Of a DNA stretch of 64,000 nucleotides, positions 1-9,023 are shown in pieces. The notes beneath the pieces are model-generated. The model was not told the origin of the DNA and did no database searches. It saw nothing but the letters and a program-made list of their open reading frames with translations. Both the position numbers and the translations under genes were made by a program. Location of the stretch: assembly GCA_951813625.1 (NCBI GenBank), contig CATOTS010000004.1, forward strand, positions 124,001 to 188,000, given 5' to 3'. Each line of letters starts with the position of its first letter. The stretch's first letter is position 1. Source of the DNA: an uncultured Caldilineaceae bacterium (GTDB lineage: Bacteria > Chloroflexota > Anaerolineae > Caldilineales > Caldilineaceae).

Positions 1-484
1 CGGCGCTGAGCCCGTCCGGGCTGATTTTGGTCGATCCGAAGAGGTGGTCCGGGCCCAAGTCACCGCCTGTGCGAATCAGATCCTCAAAGTCGTCTTCGCT
101 CAACGAAAGGCCCACGAGCGAAGAGGCTTGATCGGTGCCTGCGGCACCTTCACCGTGACACTCTGCGCAGCGATTGCCGAAGACTAGCTCTCCGGTTGCC
201 ACGTCCGGCTCCATCTCTTCTTCATCCTCCTCCTGGTCGGCCCTGCTGGCTTCCTCCATGTCGGTTACCGGGGTGGGCTGGTCGAAGCGGGCGGCCGGCA
301 TCGTCGGCACGATGTTGCGGTCGCTGGCCGCCGGCACGGAATCGCTTGCGGCATCGTCGCCGGATGCGCTGGCGTCATCGCCATTTCGACATGCTGCAGG
401 TAACAGGAGGAGCAGCAGGACGGCAAGGGCTGCCGCTAAGCGGGCTGCTGTTCGTCGATTGAGATTTCTCCTCGCTCTTGTCAT
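1..484 (-). CDS. c-type cytochrome lipoprotein (3' end outside window)
   Basis: The frame is open from ATG at 484 to the window edge (161 codons). The N-terminus has basic residues, a hydrophobic stretch and a lipobox ending LPAAC (Cys32), so the protein is probably exported and lipid-anchored. An acidic linker of about 70 residues (EEDEEEMEP) leads to a class I haem c site, CAECH at residues 106-110, followed by GxG-type cytochrome sequence. The start is supported by GGGGAGAG about 6 bases upstream. The distal Met ligand lies beyond the window. It likely shuttles electrons at the outer membrane face; the partner is unknown, though another cytochrome c domain is encoded near 5.7 kb. Confidence 0.8.
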   Translation of the reverse strand, partial: MTRARRNLNRRTAARLAAALAVLLLLLLPAACRNGDDASASGDDAASDSVPAASDRNIVPTMPAARFDQPTPVTDMEEASRADQEEDEEEMEPDVATGELVFGNRCAECHGEGAAGTDQASSLVGLSLSEDDFEDLIRTGGDLGPDHLFGSTKISPDGLSA

Positions 485-779
485 CGCGGCTCTCCCCGTT
501 GTTCTTTCTGGCGGCGGACTCCGCCTCCGTCTTCGCGATCGCTTCACAGTTGAATGTCAGGCTAGCAGTCAAGCTTTGTCCCGCCAAAGCCGTGGCAATT
601 CGCGGGCCGGAGCCGGCGGCGGGCGTTTACGCCTGTAGGTGTCCCGGTAAGAAGCAAGCAAGCATGGCGTGTGTTAGTTCCTGTAGCGGCGCGCTGCGTT
701 GCGGGGGCATCGCCGGTCTCCGGGTCGGTTTAATCTACAGGTACTCTGACTGACGGGAGGTGTTCATTGGGCAGTAGTG
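485..779. other. intergenic region upstream of cytochrome gene
   Basis: This 295-base gap lies between the cytochrome start and the permease stop, both on the minus strand. It should hold the cytochrome promoter. I see no convincing gene, hairpin or repeat in it; the short open frames lack coding character and a ribosome site. Confidence 0.5.
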
Positions 780-1682
780 TTACTCGATCATCTTTGGATC
801 GAGCGCGTCGCGCAAGCCGTCGCCGACGAATGAGAAGCCGAGCATGGCCAGGGCTACGGCCAAGGTGGGGAAGAGAGCAAGGTGCCAGTATACACGAACG
901 TAGGCATTGCTGACACCGACCATTTTCCCCCAGCTAGGGATCGGGTCGTTGATGCCGATGCCGAGAAAGCTGAGGCCGGCCTCGCCGAATATGGCGGCGG
1001 GGATGCCGAAACTGATGGCCACGAGTATCGGTGTCAGTGCGTTGGGCAGCAGATGACGCATTATGATGCGGTTTCTGCCGACCCCGGTGCAGCGCGCGGC
1101 CTCGACGTACTCTTTTTCGCGCAGGGATAGGATCTGCCCGCGGGTGAGGCGGGCGATGCCGATCCAGCTGGTGATGCTGAGGGCGAAGATCACCTTGGTG
1201 ATACCGCCTCCCCAGACCGAGATAATGAGGATGGAGAACATGAGGCCGGGAAAGGCGGACATGGTATCGATGAAGCGGGAGATCATGAAGTCGGTACGGC
1301 CGCCGACGTAGCCGGCGAGGCTGCCCAAAGGGACACCAATCGAGAAGGCGACGATTTGGACGGAGATTCCGACGGTCATCGATGTTCGTGCGCCGTAGAT
1401 CAGCCGGCTGAGGTAGTCCCTGCCGACCTCGTCGGTGCCAAGCGGGTGGCCCGGCAGGTCGAAGGGGAAGCGGAGAACCCTGTCATAGTAGACCTTGTCA
1501 TAGGGGAACGGGGCGATCTGATCGGCGAACAGGGCCAGGATGAGGAAGAGCAGAACGATGGCGAGACCGAAGACGGCGAGCCGGTTGCGGAAGAATCGTC
1601 CCGCGGCGTCATGCCAGAGCGTGCGGTGACGGCCAATTCTGGGGGCGGCCAGGTCGATGGGCGTTGCGGCCCTGGCTGTCAC
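780..1682 (-). CDS. ABC importer permease, DppC/OppC type
   Basis: A 300-residue inner-membrane permease of a peptide/nickel-type ABC importer. It has the DppC layout: a soluble N-terminus, a first membrane segment at about 35-55, a periplasmic stretch with HPLGTDEVGRD, then five helices. The EAA loop that contacts the ATPase reads EYVEAARCTGVG...RHLLPN at about 190-213. Translation starts at GTG, which overlaps the stop of the preceding permease by one base (TAGTG), so the two are translationally coupled. No ATPase gene follows in the operon; the cargo could be oligopeptides or another family 5 substrate. Confidence 0.93.
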   Translation of the reverse strand: MTARAATPIDLAAPRIGRHRTLWHDAAGRFFRNRLAVFGLAIVLLFLILALFADQIAPFPYDKVYYDRVLRFPFDLPGHPLGTDEVGRDYLSRLIYGARTSMTVGISVQIVAFSIGVPLGSLAGYVGGRTDFMISRFIDTMSAFPGLMFSILIISVWGGGITKVIFALSITSWIGIARLTRGQILSLREKEYVEAARCTGVGRNRIIMRHLLPNALTPILVAISFGIPAAIFGEAGLSFLGIGINDPIPSWGKMVGVSNAYVRVYWHLALFPTLAVALAMLGFSFVGDGLRDALDPKMIE

Positions 1683-2653
1683 TAGGCGCCTCCCTCCGCG
1701 CCCAGGCGGACGCGCGGATCGATCCAGGTATAGAGGATATCGGTGAAGAGGTAGGTCATGCTCCAGAGGAAGGCGATGAGGAGAAAGAGCGCCATTATCA
1801 TGGGATAGTCGCGGTTAAAGATGCTTGTCACAAAGAATCTGCCCAGTCCATTGATGCGGAACACGGCCTCGATGAAGATGCTGCCGGTCAGCAGATTGGG
1901 GACGATTACGCCGAGCGCGGTGACCATGGGGATCAGGGCGTTGCGCAGGATGTGACGGTACATTATGGCCTGGGAGCCCAACCCCTTTGCCTGTGCAGTG
2001 CGCGTGAAGTCCTGGCGCATGACGTCAACGACGCTGGCGCGCGTGTAGCGTGCGATTATGGCCAGCGGCCCGAGGGCGTAGGCGACGACCGGCATGATCC
2101 AGTCGGTGCAGATGAAGTCGTTGCCGATGAGGCAGCTTCCGGATGCGTTCCAGCCGCCCATGGGCAGCCATTTGAGGCGGACGGCGAAGAAAAGAATGAG
2201 CCACATGGCGACAACGAAGCTGGGCACGGTGATGCCGAGCATGGCGATGAAGGTTGTGGCGTTGTCGATCCAGGAGTTCTGGTGATAGGCGGCGTAGATG
2301 CCCAGCGTGAAGCCGGCGCCGAAGGCCAGAATCACGGTCATGGCGCCGACCTGGACAGTCAGTTTCCAGCTCTTGGCGATCAGTGCGGTCACTGTGGTTG
2401 TGGGCTGCTGGTAGGGTATGCCGAAGTCAAAGTGCAGCACCGCGTTTTTCATGTAGTTCAGGTACTGGATGTGGATTGGTTTGTCGAGCCCGTATTTGCG
2501 CAGTATGTTTTGTTTGGCGGCCGGGGGGAGGGGGGCCTTGGTTTCGTCAAAAGGGCCGCCAGGCACCTGGTGCATGAGGAAGAAGGTGACGACGGAAACT
2601 ACGAAGAGGACGAGAATCAGCGAGAGAACCCGTCCCAGAATGTATCGCGCCAT
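1682..2653 (-). CDS. ABC importer permease, DppB/OppB type
   Basis: A 323-residue permease with the DppB signature: an N-terminal helix directly at residues 8-28, the periplasmic PGGPFD segment, and five further helices. The EAA loop is TAQAKGLGS...RHILRNALIP at about 218-242. It pairs with the following DppC-type gene to form the transmembrane channel. It is 100 bases downstream of the binding-protein gene, with a hairpin in between, and overlaps the next gene by one base. The start is ATG at 2653; no strong ribosome site is visible. Confidence 0.93.
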   Translation of the reverse strand: MARYILGRVLSLILVLFVVSVVTFFLMHQVPGGPFDETKAPLPPAAKQNILRKYGLDKPIHIQYLNYMKNAVLHFDFGIPYQQPTTTVTALIAKSWKLTVQVGAMTVILAFGAGFTLGIYAAYHQNSWIDNATTFIAMLGITVPSFVVAMWLILFFAVRLKWLPMGGWNASGSCLIGNDFICTDWIMPVVAYALGPLAIIARYTRASVVDVMRQDFTRTAQAKGLGSQAIMYRHILRNALIPMVTALGVIVPNLLTGSIFIEAVFRINGLGRFFVTSIFNRDYPMIMALFLLIAFLWSMTYLFTDILYTWIDPRVRLGAEGGA

Positions 2654-2682
2654 GGAACTGTATGTGGACCTTATAGGGGGAA

Positions 2683-2706
2683 GGGAGGCCGTAAGGACAG
2701 CCTCCC
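2683..2706 (-). promoter_or_regulatory. intercistronic hairpin between binding protein and permease
   Basis: Inverted arms GGGAGGC (2683-2689) and GCCTCCC (2700-2706) enclose a 10-base loop, between the binding-protein stop and the permease start. There is no U-tract, so termination is unlikely. A stabilising 3' structure for the binding-protein message is the more likely role. Confidence 0.5.
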
Positions 2707-2753
2707 CTCCCGATCGATCGTTACGTGTTGGTCAAGTACAGGACGTCTGGACT

Positions 2754-4523
2754 CTACTCTGAGATGTAGATACCTGCGATGTCCTGGTCGTTGCCCCAGT
2801 GCCAGCCGGTGATGCCCTGGGAGTCGGGGTCGCGGATGGTTCCCTGGACCCATGGCTGCATCAGGTCACCGGCCCAGCGGTGGGCGATGAAGATGCCGCC
2901 GACGTCATCGACGAGCACGCGTTCGGCATCGCGGAACATCTGGTCGCGCAGTTCCGGGTTGCCGACCATGCCGGCGGCCTCGGTGACCAGGCTGTCGAAC
3001 TCATCGTTCTTCCAGGAGTGGCGGCCGCCGGATTTCCAGACGTTGCCCAACAGGTTGGCGGGGTCGAGGAAGTCCATGCCGTAGTCGACGGCGCCGAAGG
3101 TGAGTTCGGTGGGCTTGGCGTTGAGGGCATCCATGTAGATTTTGCGGTCTACGTTGGAGATTTCGATATTGATATTGAGACATTCTGCGATCGAGGCGGC
3201 AACGGCCTGGTAGACGGCTGCCATGGCCGGTCCTTCGCCGCGCAGCATCATGACCTGGTCGGGGAAGCCCTCGCCGCCGGGGTAGCCGGCTGCGGCCAGA
3301 TGTTCGTTGGCGAGGTCGCAGTCGAATGTCTGATGCTCTCTCAACATTCCCTCGGTGTCGGAGGAGGGGTAGCCGGGCATCAGCATCGAGTAGGCGGGCA
3401 TGGCCTTGATTTCGCCGTAGACGCTGGGAACGATGTTCTCGCGGTCAACGGCGTGTGCGAAGGCCTTGCGAACGTCCAGATTGCTGAAGGGCTCGGCAAA
3501 GGTGTCGAAGAGCAGGTAGTCGGTGCGGAAGTCACCGAAGTGGCGGAGGTAGTTGCTTGACATGGTCTCGTCGCGCAGGATCAGCTCGAAGTCGGCCGGT
3601 GTCAGTGCACCGTAACCGACGACGTCGATTTCGCCGTTCTGGTAGGCCGCGAAGAAGGTGCTGAGGTCCATGAAGACGCATTCGATGCGTTTCAGCAGCG
3701 GCTTGCGGAAGCCGTTGTAGGTTGGGTTGGCTTCGACGACTATTCTGTTGCCGGGGTCGAATTCGGTCAGGATGAAGGGGCCGGAGGAGACGGTGGTCTC
3801 GAGGCTGCTGTTGTAGTAAGGGCCGTGCTCTTCCAGGGCCTTTTTCTGCAAGGTAAAGGCGAATTTCATGACGCCGGGCAGAGGCGGGAAGACATCCTCG
3901 GTCTCTACTTCGAGGGTCAGGTCATCGACGGCGCGGACGCCCAGTTCTTCGGGCGGCAGCTCGCCGGCGATAATTTTGCTCCAGTTCTTGATGCCGCCAT
4001 CAGCGAGGAAGCTGTAGAACCAGGAGAAGTCCCAGCCGTGCTCCGGGGTGGCGGTGAGGCGGAAGGTGGCCTCGTAGTCGTAGGCGGTGAGCGGTGTGCC
4101 GTCGCTCCATACCTGGCCGGGCCGCAGGTTGAATGTCCAGACCTTGCCGTCTTCGGAAACGTCCCAGCTTTCGGCGGCCCCCGGGATCACGTTGAAATCC
4201 TTATCGAGGGAGACGAGTGTATCCTGGAAGTAGTCGGCGAGGCAGTAACGGTTGTAGACGGCGACCGGGAAGTCGAAGGTGGAGGCGCTTTGATTGATGT
4301 TCGCGGCTACGCGGTAGACCTGCTCGTCGTAGGGGCGGGCATCGGCGGGTAGCTCTTCTCCGTATATTGTGACATTAGCTGCCGGCTCTTCATCCATCTC
4401 CTCTGACGACGCTGCGGGAGCGGCCGGGGGAGCTACACAGGCCTGCATGAGCAGCCCGAGGAGGAGGAGCAGAGGAACGCCATAAGCGGACCAGTTTGGT
4501 TTTCTGAGATACTTCGTTGCCAT
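2754..4523 (-). CDS. ABC importer substrate-binding lipoprotein, family 5 (DppA/OppA-like)
   Basis: A 589-residue extracytoplasmic solute-binding protein, family 5. The start is taken as ATG at 4523 (MATKYL) because AAAGGAGA lies 6 bases upstream; an in-frame ATG at 4544 would place that ribosome site inside the gene. The signal peptide ends in LLMQAC (Cys29), a lipobox. The mature protein has family hallmarks: AESWDVSEDGKVWTFNLRPG, then SSGPFILTEFDPG, then VRKAFAHAVDRE. First gene of the importer operon. The cargo cannot be read from sequence; family 5 proteins bind peptides, nickel or oligosaccharides. Confidence 0.93.
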   Translation of the reverse strand: MATKYLRKPNWSAYGVPLLLLLGLLMQACVAPPAAPAASSEEMDEEPAANVTIYGEELPADARPYDEQVYRVAANINQSASTFDFPVAVYNRYCLADYFQDTLVSLDKDFNVIPGAAESWDVSEDGKVWTFNLRPGQVWSDGTPLTAYDYEATFRLTATPEHGWDFSWFYSFLADGGIKNWSKIIAGELPPEELGVRAVDDLTLEVETEDVFPPLPGVMKFAFTLQKKALEEHGPYYNSSLETTVSSGPFILTEFDPGNRIVVEANPTYNGFRKPLLKRIECVFMDLSTFFAAYQNGEIDVVGYGALTPADFELILRDETMSSNYLRHFGDFRTDYLLFDTFAEPFSNLDVRKAFAHAVDRENIVPSVYGEIKAMPAYSMLMPGYPSSDTEGMLREHQTFDCDLANEHLAAAGYPGGEGFPDQVMMLRGEGPAMAAVYQAVAASIAECLNINIEISNVDRKIYMDALNAKPTELTFGAVDYGMDFLDPANLLGNVWKSGGRHSWKNDEFDSLVTEAAGMVGNPELRDQMFRDAERVLVDDVGGIFIAHRWAGDLMQPWVQGTIRDPDSQGITGWHWGNDQDIAGIYISE

Positions 4524-4883
4524 TGATGTCTCCTTTTGGTTCATGGGTATCGATAGGTTCAGGTAGATTTGGCGGGTTCTGGCCGGGACCGGGCGTCCGG
4601 GCAGTCAAAGTCCTCACCAAATGTAGTACGAGAGAGAGGTACACGAAGGCACCCGCCCGGTATTTTAGGCCAGGGCAGCGAGGAAATCAAATTTTCGCTG
4701 TAGCGGGCGGGCGAATAGAGGTGGAGACGCGCCGGTTACGGCCGGCACGAACGGCTGGCCGTAACCGGCGCGGCAAAGGGACAAGGCCAGGCGCGCTCAG
4801 GGCGTTTGAGGCGGGCCGGCAGAATCCTGGGACGGTCGCGTCCAGGGGGCTTGGGCGTCATCGCGCAAGGGGACGGCGGTGAC
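4524..4883. other. intergenic region with a long inverted repeat
   Basis: The gap lies between the end of the SDR gene and the start of the binding-protein gene, both on the minus strand. It should contain the importer promoter. Apart from the 16-bp inverted repeat at 4728-4772 nothing specific is visible. Confidence 0.5.
4728..4772. terminator. perfect 16-bp inverted repeat, terminator-like or operator
   Basis: Perfect arms at 4728-4743 and 4757-4772 (core CGCCGGTTACGGCC) enclose a 13-base loop. It lies downstream of the SDR stop and upstream of the importer genes. No T-run follows on either strand, so it is not a classic intrinsic terminator. It could be a factor-dependent terminator, an mRNA-stabilising structure, or a binding site for a dimeric regulator of the importer. 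Confidence 0.45.
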
Positions 4884-5666
4884 TTACTCGGCCCAGGCGC
4901 CCTTGGCCATCAGGCCGCCGTCGACATTGACATATTCGCCGGTCATGAAGGATGCGGCGTCGCTGCAGAGGAAGAGCATGACGGATGCGATTTCCTCCGG
5001 CTTGCCGATGCGGCCGATTGGGTGGGCCGCGGCGGCGGCCGAACGGAGCGCCTCCAGGTCTCCGTCCACGCTTTCGACGGCAAGGTGGGTCTCGATGGTG
5101 CCGGGATTGACTGCGAGGACGCGAATGTTGTGTTCGGCGTAGTCGAGCGCCAGCTGCTGTGTGAGGGAGAGCATGCCACCCTTGCTGGCGGCGTAAGCGG
5201 GTACGCCTTTCATCGATTGGCGGCCCTGCACGCTGGCGGTGTTGACGATGACGCCGCCGCCGCGTTTCATCATTTCGGGCACTGCGTATTTGGTCATCAG
5301 GAATCCGCTTCTGAGGTTGACGGCCAGAATTCGATCCCATGTTTCAACAGGGAATTCGTGGGCGGGGAGGTAGCTGTCGAGGGGTTGGATGCCGACGTTG
5401 TTGATCAGGACGTCGACGCCGCCGTTGGCGGCGGCGGCCTGGCTCACCAGCGCCTGGCAGGCGGCGGCCTGGGCGACGTCGGCGTCGACGAAGGTGATCG
5501 AGCCGGCTACGGAGGCGCTTTCGGCCGCCATTTTGGCGCCGGCCTCTGTATCGACGTCGGCGCAGAAAACGTCGGCGCCGGCCTGGGCGAAGGCCCTGGT
5601 GACGGCTTCGCCGATGCCTTTGGCGCCGCCGGTTACGATTGCGGTTTTGCCGCTGAAGTCGGTCAT
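4884..5666 (-). CDS. short-chain dehydrogenase/reductase
   Basis: A 260-residue classical SDR using NAD(P)H. The cofactor motif TGGAKGIG is at 12-19, the structural NNVG at 89-92, the catalytic Ser at about 145, and YAASK (Tyr158, Lys162) completes the active site. The length is typical. D38 after the second strand (FCADVD) suggests NAD+ rather than NADP+. The gene lies between an importer and a sugar-dehydrogenase-like gene, so oxidation of a sugar or polyol is plausible, but the substrate is not determined. Confidence 0.9.
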   Translation of the reverse strand: MTDFSGKTAIVTGGAKGIGEAVTRAFAQAGADVFCADVDTEAGAKMAAESASVAGSITFVDADVAQAAACQALVSQAAAANGGVDVLINNVGIQPLDSYLPAHEFPVETWDRILAVNLRSGFLMTKYAVPEMMKRGGGVIVNTASVQGRQSMKGVPAYAASKGGMLSLTQQLALDYAEHNIRVLAVNPGTIETHLAVESVDGDLEALRSAAAAAHPIGRIGKPEEIASVMLFLCSDAASFMTGEYVNVDGGLMAKGAWAE

Positions 5667-5720
5667 TGAATCTTCTCCATTTCTAGGGTGTCATGGGTGC
5701 AAAGGGTAGAACTGTTCCAG

Positions 5721-7841
5721 CTATTGCTGCGAGGCAAGAAAATCGGCAATCAGGCCTGCTTCTTCTTCACTTACGGTCAGGCCGCCCATTGTCGTGCCGG
5801 GGGCGAAGGTGTCCGGGGCGGTGATGAATTCGGCCAGTTTTTCGCGTGTCCAGAGGATATTCAAGCTGGTAATGGCAGCGGAGGCGTTGAATCCTTCGAC
5901 GTTGCCGGCGCGGCGGCCGATCACATTTTTGAGGTGAGGGCCGACATTGTGTTCGGGGGTCAGGTTGTGGCAGCTGGCGCACTTGGCAGCAAAGAGGGCC
6001 TCGCCGGGATGGTCGACGATTCCGCCTTCCTGTGCGTATGGTGTTGCGCCGGTGGTTTCTTCTTCGGCGGCGTCATCTTCTGAAGAGTAGGCACCGTGCC
6101 AGACCGGGCCTCTCCAGGAGATTTCGCCGCTGGGGCTCTCTGCGCGGATGACCTGGCCGGTGTAGACATGCTTTATGTCGTAGGCAGGCAAGGGGTAGGA
6201 GGCAATGCAGCCGGCATCGCTCACAGCCGTGGTGACATGTTCGTCGGATGCGTTGAAGTCATATATGTTGAAGCCATGCTGTCTGTTCTCTTCGGCAAGG
6301 TCGTCGGCGTTTGCCGGAGTTATGTGAAGGAAGAAGCGGTGGGAAAGGTCGTCCTCGGTGCAGTCTCCACGAAGGTAGATGAGCCGGTTGTCTTCGACAT
6401 ATACGTTGAAGAGGGAACGGATCATGGGCGAATCGAGGCGTGCGTTCTGGAGCGAAAGAACGGCGGGGTCCGCCGGGTCGGGGAGGATGTCGGAGATGTC
6501 GAGGCAGACTTCGCCGGCGTCGTGGGTGAAGATCGACCACCAAGCGTTGTTTTCCTGGCAGTAGACTGGGGCGCGGCGCAGAAAGAGGACCCTGGCGTCA
6601 TCGGTCAGGACGGCTATTTTGCCGTCGGGCATTTGGGTTATGTCGCGGATGCGACTGCCGATGAAGATCTTCTCGATGTAGACGACCCGTTCTGCGTGAA
6701 GGCGGACGCGAAAGAGGGAGCGGTCCTTGAGCGAGCCGATCAGCAGATCGTTCTGCCACAAGGGGAAGAGGGGGCTGTCGCTGACGATTAGGCTGGAAAC
6801 GGCGATCGATGGGATCCAAGCGAAGACCGGCTTTTCGTAGCCGTCGTGACGGCCTTGAACGGGGTTGTAGCGCCAGACGCTGTGGCCGTAGTTGATGCCG
6901 TTGGTGACATAAGGCCAGCCATAGTGGGTTTCCGGCATCAGCAGGTTGAGCTCGTCACCGCCCTGCTGGCCGTGTTCGGTCTGCCACATGCGTCCTTGTC
7001 GGTCGCGTGCCAGGCCCTGCGGGTTGCGGAGGCCGGCGGCGATCACTTCGGCGCTGCCGCTCGACAGGTGGATACGAACGAGCTTGCCGAGGTGGAAGTC
7101 GGGTTCGACGACTGGGCCGTTCTTCCCTCGGTCGGCCTCCTCCTGCCACTCATAGTAGGTGTGGTCGCCTACGACGATCAGCAGGCGGCCTGGGCCGTCC
7201 ATCAACATGCGGCCGCCGGATTGGATCCCCCCTCTACCGCCAAAGAGGAAGATGTCGAACTCGATGCAAGGTTCGGCGGTAAACTCGGTCTTCCAGCCTC
7301 CGGCGAGCGAGACTTGACCTTCGTGCAGCTGCAGGCTGGTCGAAGAGACACGGAACTCTACGCACTCTTCAGTGTAGTAGTGATGGGAGACGAAGAGTTT
7401 GTAGCGGTCTTGCGAATGTTTGTGCAACAGGATGTCGGCGACGCGGAACCCGATCCACGGGATCCAGCCTGAGGCCCACGCGTTCATGGGGACTGTCTGC
7501 GGCAGGTATTCGACGGTACCGTGGGCGTCAACGACGGCAAGGCGCCCTCTCGGCGTGGCAACCAGGAGGCTGTCGTCGAACGGCTCAATGGCGCCGCCCC
7601 TGGCGAGGAACTGTTCCAGCTCGACGGCCAGCGGTTGAATCATGTAAAGGTGGGAGGCGATGAAGGGAGGATCGGTTGCGAAAAGGACGGCCTGGCCTAC
7701 GCTGCTGCGGGCGGCCTCGGTCGAAGCGGGCCGGGACAGGAGGAGAGCCAGGGCGGAAAGTAGAGCGGCGACCAGGGCGGTAGAGAGCGGGGTGCGAAAT
7801 CGCCTGCTTTTAGGGCAAGCTTGTGCCGATGTTTGACTCAT
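5721..7841 (-). CDS. glucose/sorbosone dehydrogenase-like propeller fused to cytochrome c
   Basis: An exported protein of about 706 residues when started at ATG 7841 (MSQTSAQ); an in-frame upstream ATG at 7955 would precede the signal peptide by 38 residues. The region after the signal anchor resembles the PQQ-dependent soluble dehydrogenase/sorbosone family: GLRNPQGLARDRQGRMW, TEHGQQGGDELNLL and HYGWPYVTNG. The last 86 residues are a class I cytochrome c with CASCH, GPHLKNVIGRRAG and axial Met in GTTMGG. This suggests periplasmic sugar or aldehyde oxidation with electrons passed internally to haem. PQQ dependence is inferred. Confidence 0.85.
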   Translation of the reverse strand: MSQTSAQACPKSRRFRTPLSTALVAALLSALALLLSRPASTEAARSSVGQAVLFATDPPFIASHLYMIQPLAVELEQFLARGGAIEPFDDSLLVATPRGRLAVVDAHGTVEYLPQTVPMNAWASGWIPWIGFRVADILLHKHSQDRYKLFVSHHYYTEECVEFRVSSTSLQLHEGQVSLAGGWKTEFTAEPCIEFDIFLFGGRGGIQSGGRMLMDGPGRLLIVVGDHTYYEWQEEADRGKNGPVVEPDFHLGKLVRIHLSSGSAEVIAAGLRNPQGLARDRQGRMWQTEHGQQGGDELNLLMPETHYGWPYVTNGINYGHSVWRYNPVQGRHDGYEKPVFAWIPSIAVSSLIVSDSPLFPLWQNDLLIGSLKDRSLFRVRLHAERVVYIEKIFIGSRIRDITQMPDGKIAVLTDDARVLFLRRAPVYCQENNAWWSIFTHDAGEVCLDISDILPDPADPAVLSLQNARLDSPMIRSLFNVYVEDNRLIYLRGDCTEDDLSHRFFLHITPANADDLAEENRQHGFNIYDFNASDEHVTTAVSDAGCIASYPLPAYDIKHVYTGQVIRAESPSGEISWRGPVWHGAYSSEDDAAEEETTGATPYAQEGGIVDHPGEALFAAKCASCHNLTPEHNVGPHLKNVIGRRAGNVEGFNASAAITSLNILWTREKLAEFITAPDTFAPGTTMGGLTVSEEEAGLIADFLASQQ

Positions 7842-7997
7842 TGATTCGACATGGTCTGAAAGTTCGTGAAGCGCGGTGTTGCGGGGCCCCGCGCGGGTTC
7901 CATGCCGGGCCGGCTCGCTTGGGGCTATCATAATCTCTTTCAAACTGCCGGACAAATCGGGCCGTACAGGCCAAGCGGGCAGCGGGCGCGTTCTTCT

Positions 7998-8400
7998 CGG
8001 GGTGCAGCCCTCTTTTGGGATGGAAATCGCCTGGCGGGGTATTCATGCCAGTGGTGGCTGAAGTTGTTTACCGGCTTTGGGAGAGGCGGAGGGCAGGCAC
8101 AAGGCCTGCCCCTACCGTGGGGAGGGGTTCGCTGACTTGGGGCGGCGCAATGGGCCGCCGGTTGCGAAGGGCTACATTAGAACCCAAACCTGGCGGGAGG
8201 AGTGGTGTCAGGGGGGCGTTGCGGGGGGAGTCGCCCCGGCACAAGGGAGGGCCGCAGGCCCGAACGTCGAACTGCAGGGGTCAGGGGGAAGGGGTTAGTG
8301 GGCAGGAGCTGCGGGGAGTGGTGGACAGTGAAGCGGCCATGACTCCATTGGTACTTGAGGTGTAGGAATTTGAACCTCAATTGTGGGCTGCACTCTTCTT
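7998..8400. repeat. dispersed composite repeat, copy 1
   Basis: About 400 bases that recur in pieces at 30637-31100, 49014-49446 and 54137-54600. The left end (7998-8057, GGTGCAGCCC then CTTTTGGGATGG) matches 49014-49071. The middle has GGGCTACATTAGAACCC and a GC-rich core with GTTGCGGGGGGAGT at 8211-8262. The right end (8378-8398) is roughly the inverted complement of the left end, so the unit has imperfect inverted termini. No coding content is evident. Confidence 0.7.
8091..8115. repeat. short hairpin repeat, copy 1
   Basis: GGGCAGGCACAAGGCCTGCC can fold on itself and recurs with two changes at 15043-15066. It is a small REP-like dispersed palindrome. Confidence 0.6.
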
Positions 8401-9023
8401 CTCGTGGGGATTTGACGGATGCGGGGATGTCTGCTAGAGTCGCAGCGAGTGGGGCAAGCGACCAGTGGAGAGGCGCCAGATGCGCTGCGGTCGCGGCAGA
8501 AGGAGGATAACGGGAATGACGGACATCAGAGCGACGATCGCGGGCTTCGGCCTGGCGAGCGATCATGGAGGAGTACAGCACCGGTGATCTTGACGGCGGC
8601 AGGCGGCTGGGGATAGGAAGCGACGCCAGCCAGATAGCGGCAAAACGGTCACGGTGCGCACGCCCGTGGCTTTTCTTTTTGCGGTAGTTGTGGAGGAGCC
8701 ACGGGCCTGGCCTGCGGCTCCCTTGTTGTTTTCGGGGTTGCAGGCGCAATATGGATGCCTGACGCTCGGGTCGGGTGTTCTCGACGGATTGGAGCCGGCG
8801 TAACAAGGTTGACCGGCCTTCGCCGCTCGGATATGGGGCGACAGACATTGGCCTGGCAGGGAGTTTTAGGCAGATGAACGAGTTCAGACCGGAGAACGGA
8901 GATGGGAGAGGGCGAGAGAGGCGTGAGGGGGCTGGATCGGTGCTTCGCCGTCTGCTCAGGGGCACGGCGCGGGTAGGGCCCTGGTCTCGTTTCCTGGAAG
9001 AGAGGGAGATGGAGGGCACTGAA
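8401..9023 (+). other. region upstream of ABC exporter
   Basis: About 620 bases before the chosen exporter start. The exporter frame is open back to 8775, with in-frame ATGs at 8874 and 9009, so part of this stretch could be translated. Residues encoded upstream of 9009 are Arg/Glu/Gly-rich and unlike an exporter N-terminus. No RNA or mobile element is recognisable. Confidence 0.4.

Noticed and set aside
1664..2812. 382-codon plus-strand open frame opposite the permease and binding-protein genes
   Set aside because: It is antisense to genes with clear family motifs and is rich in Asp/Gly/His typical of high-GC shadow frames.
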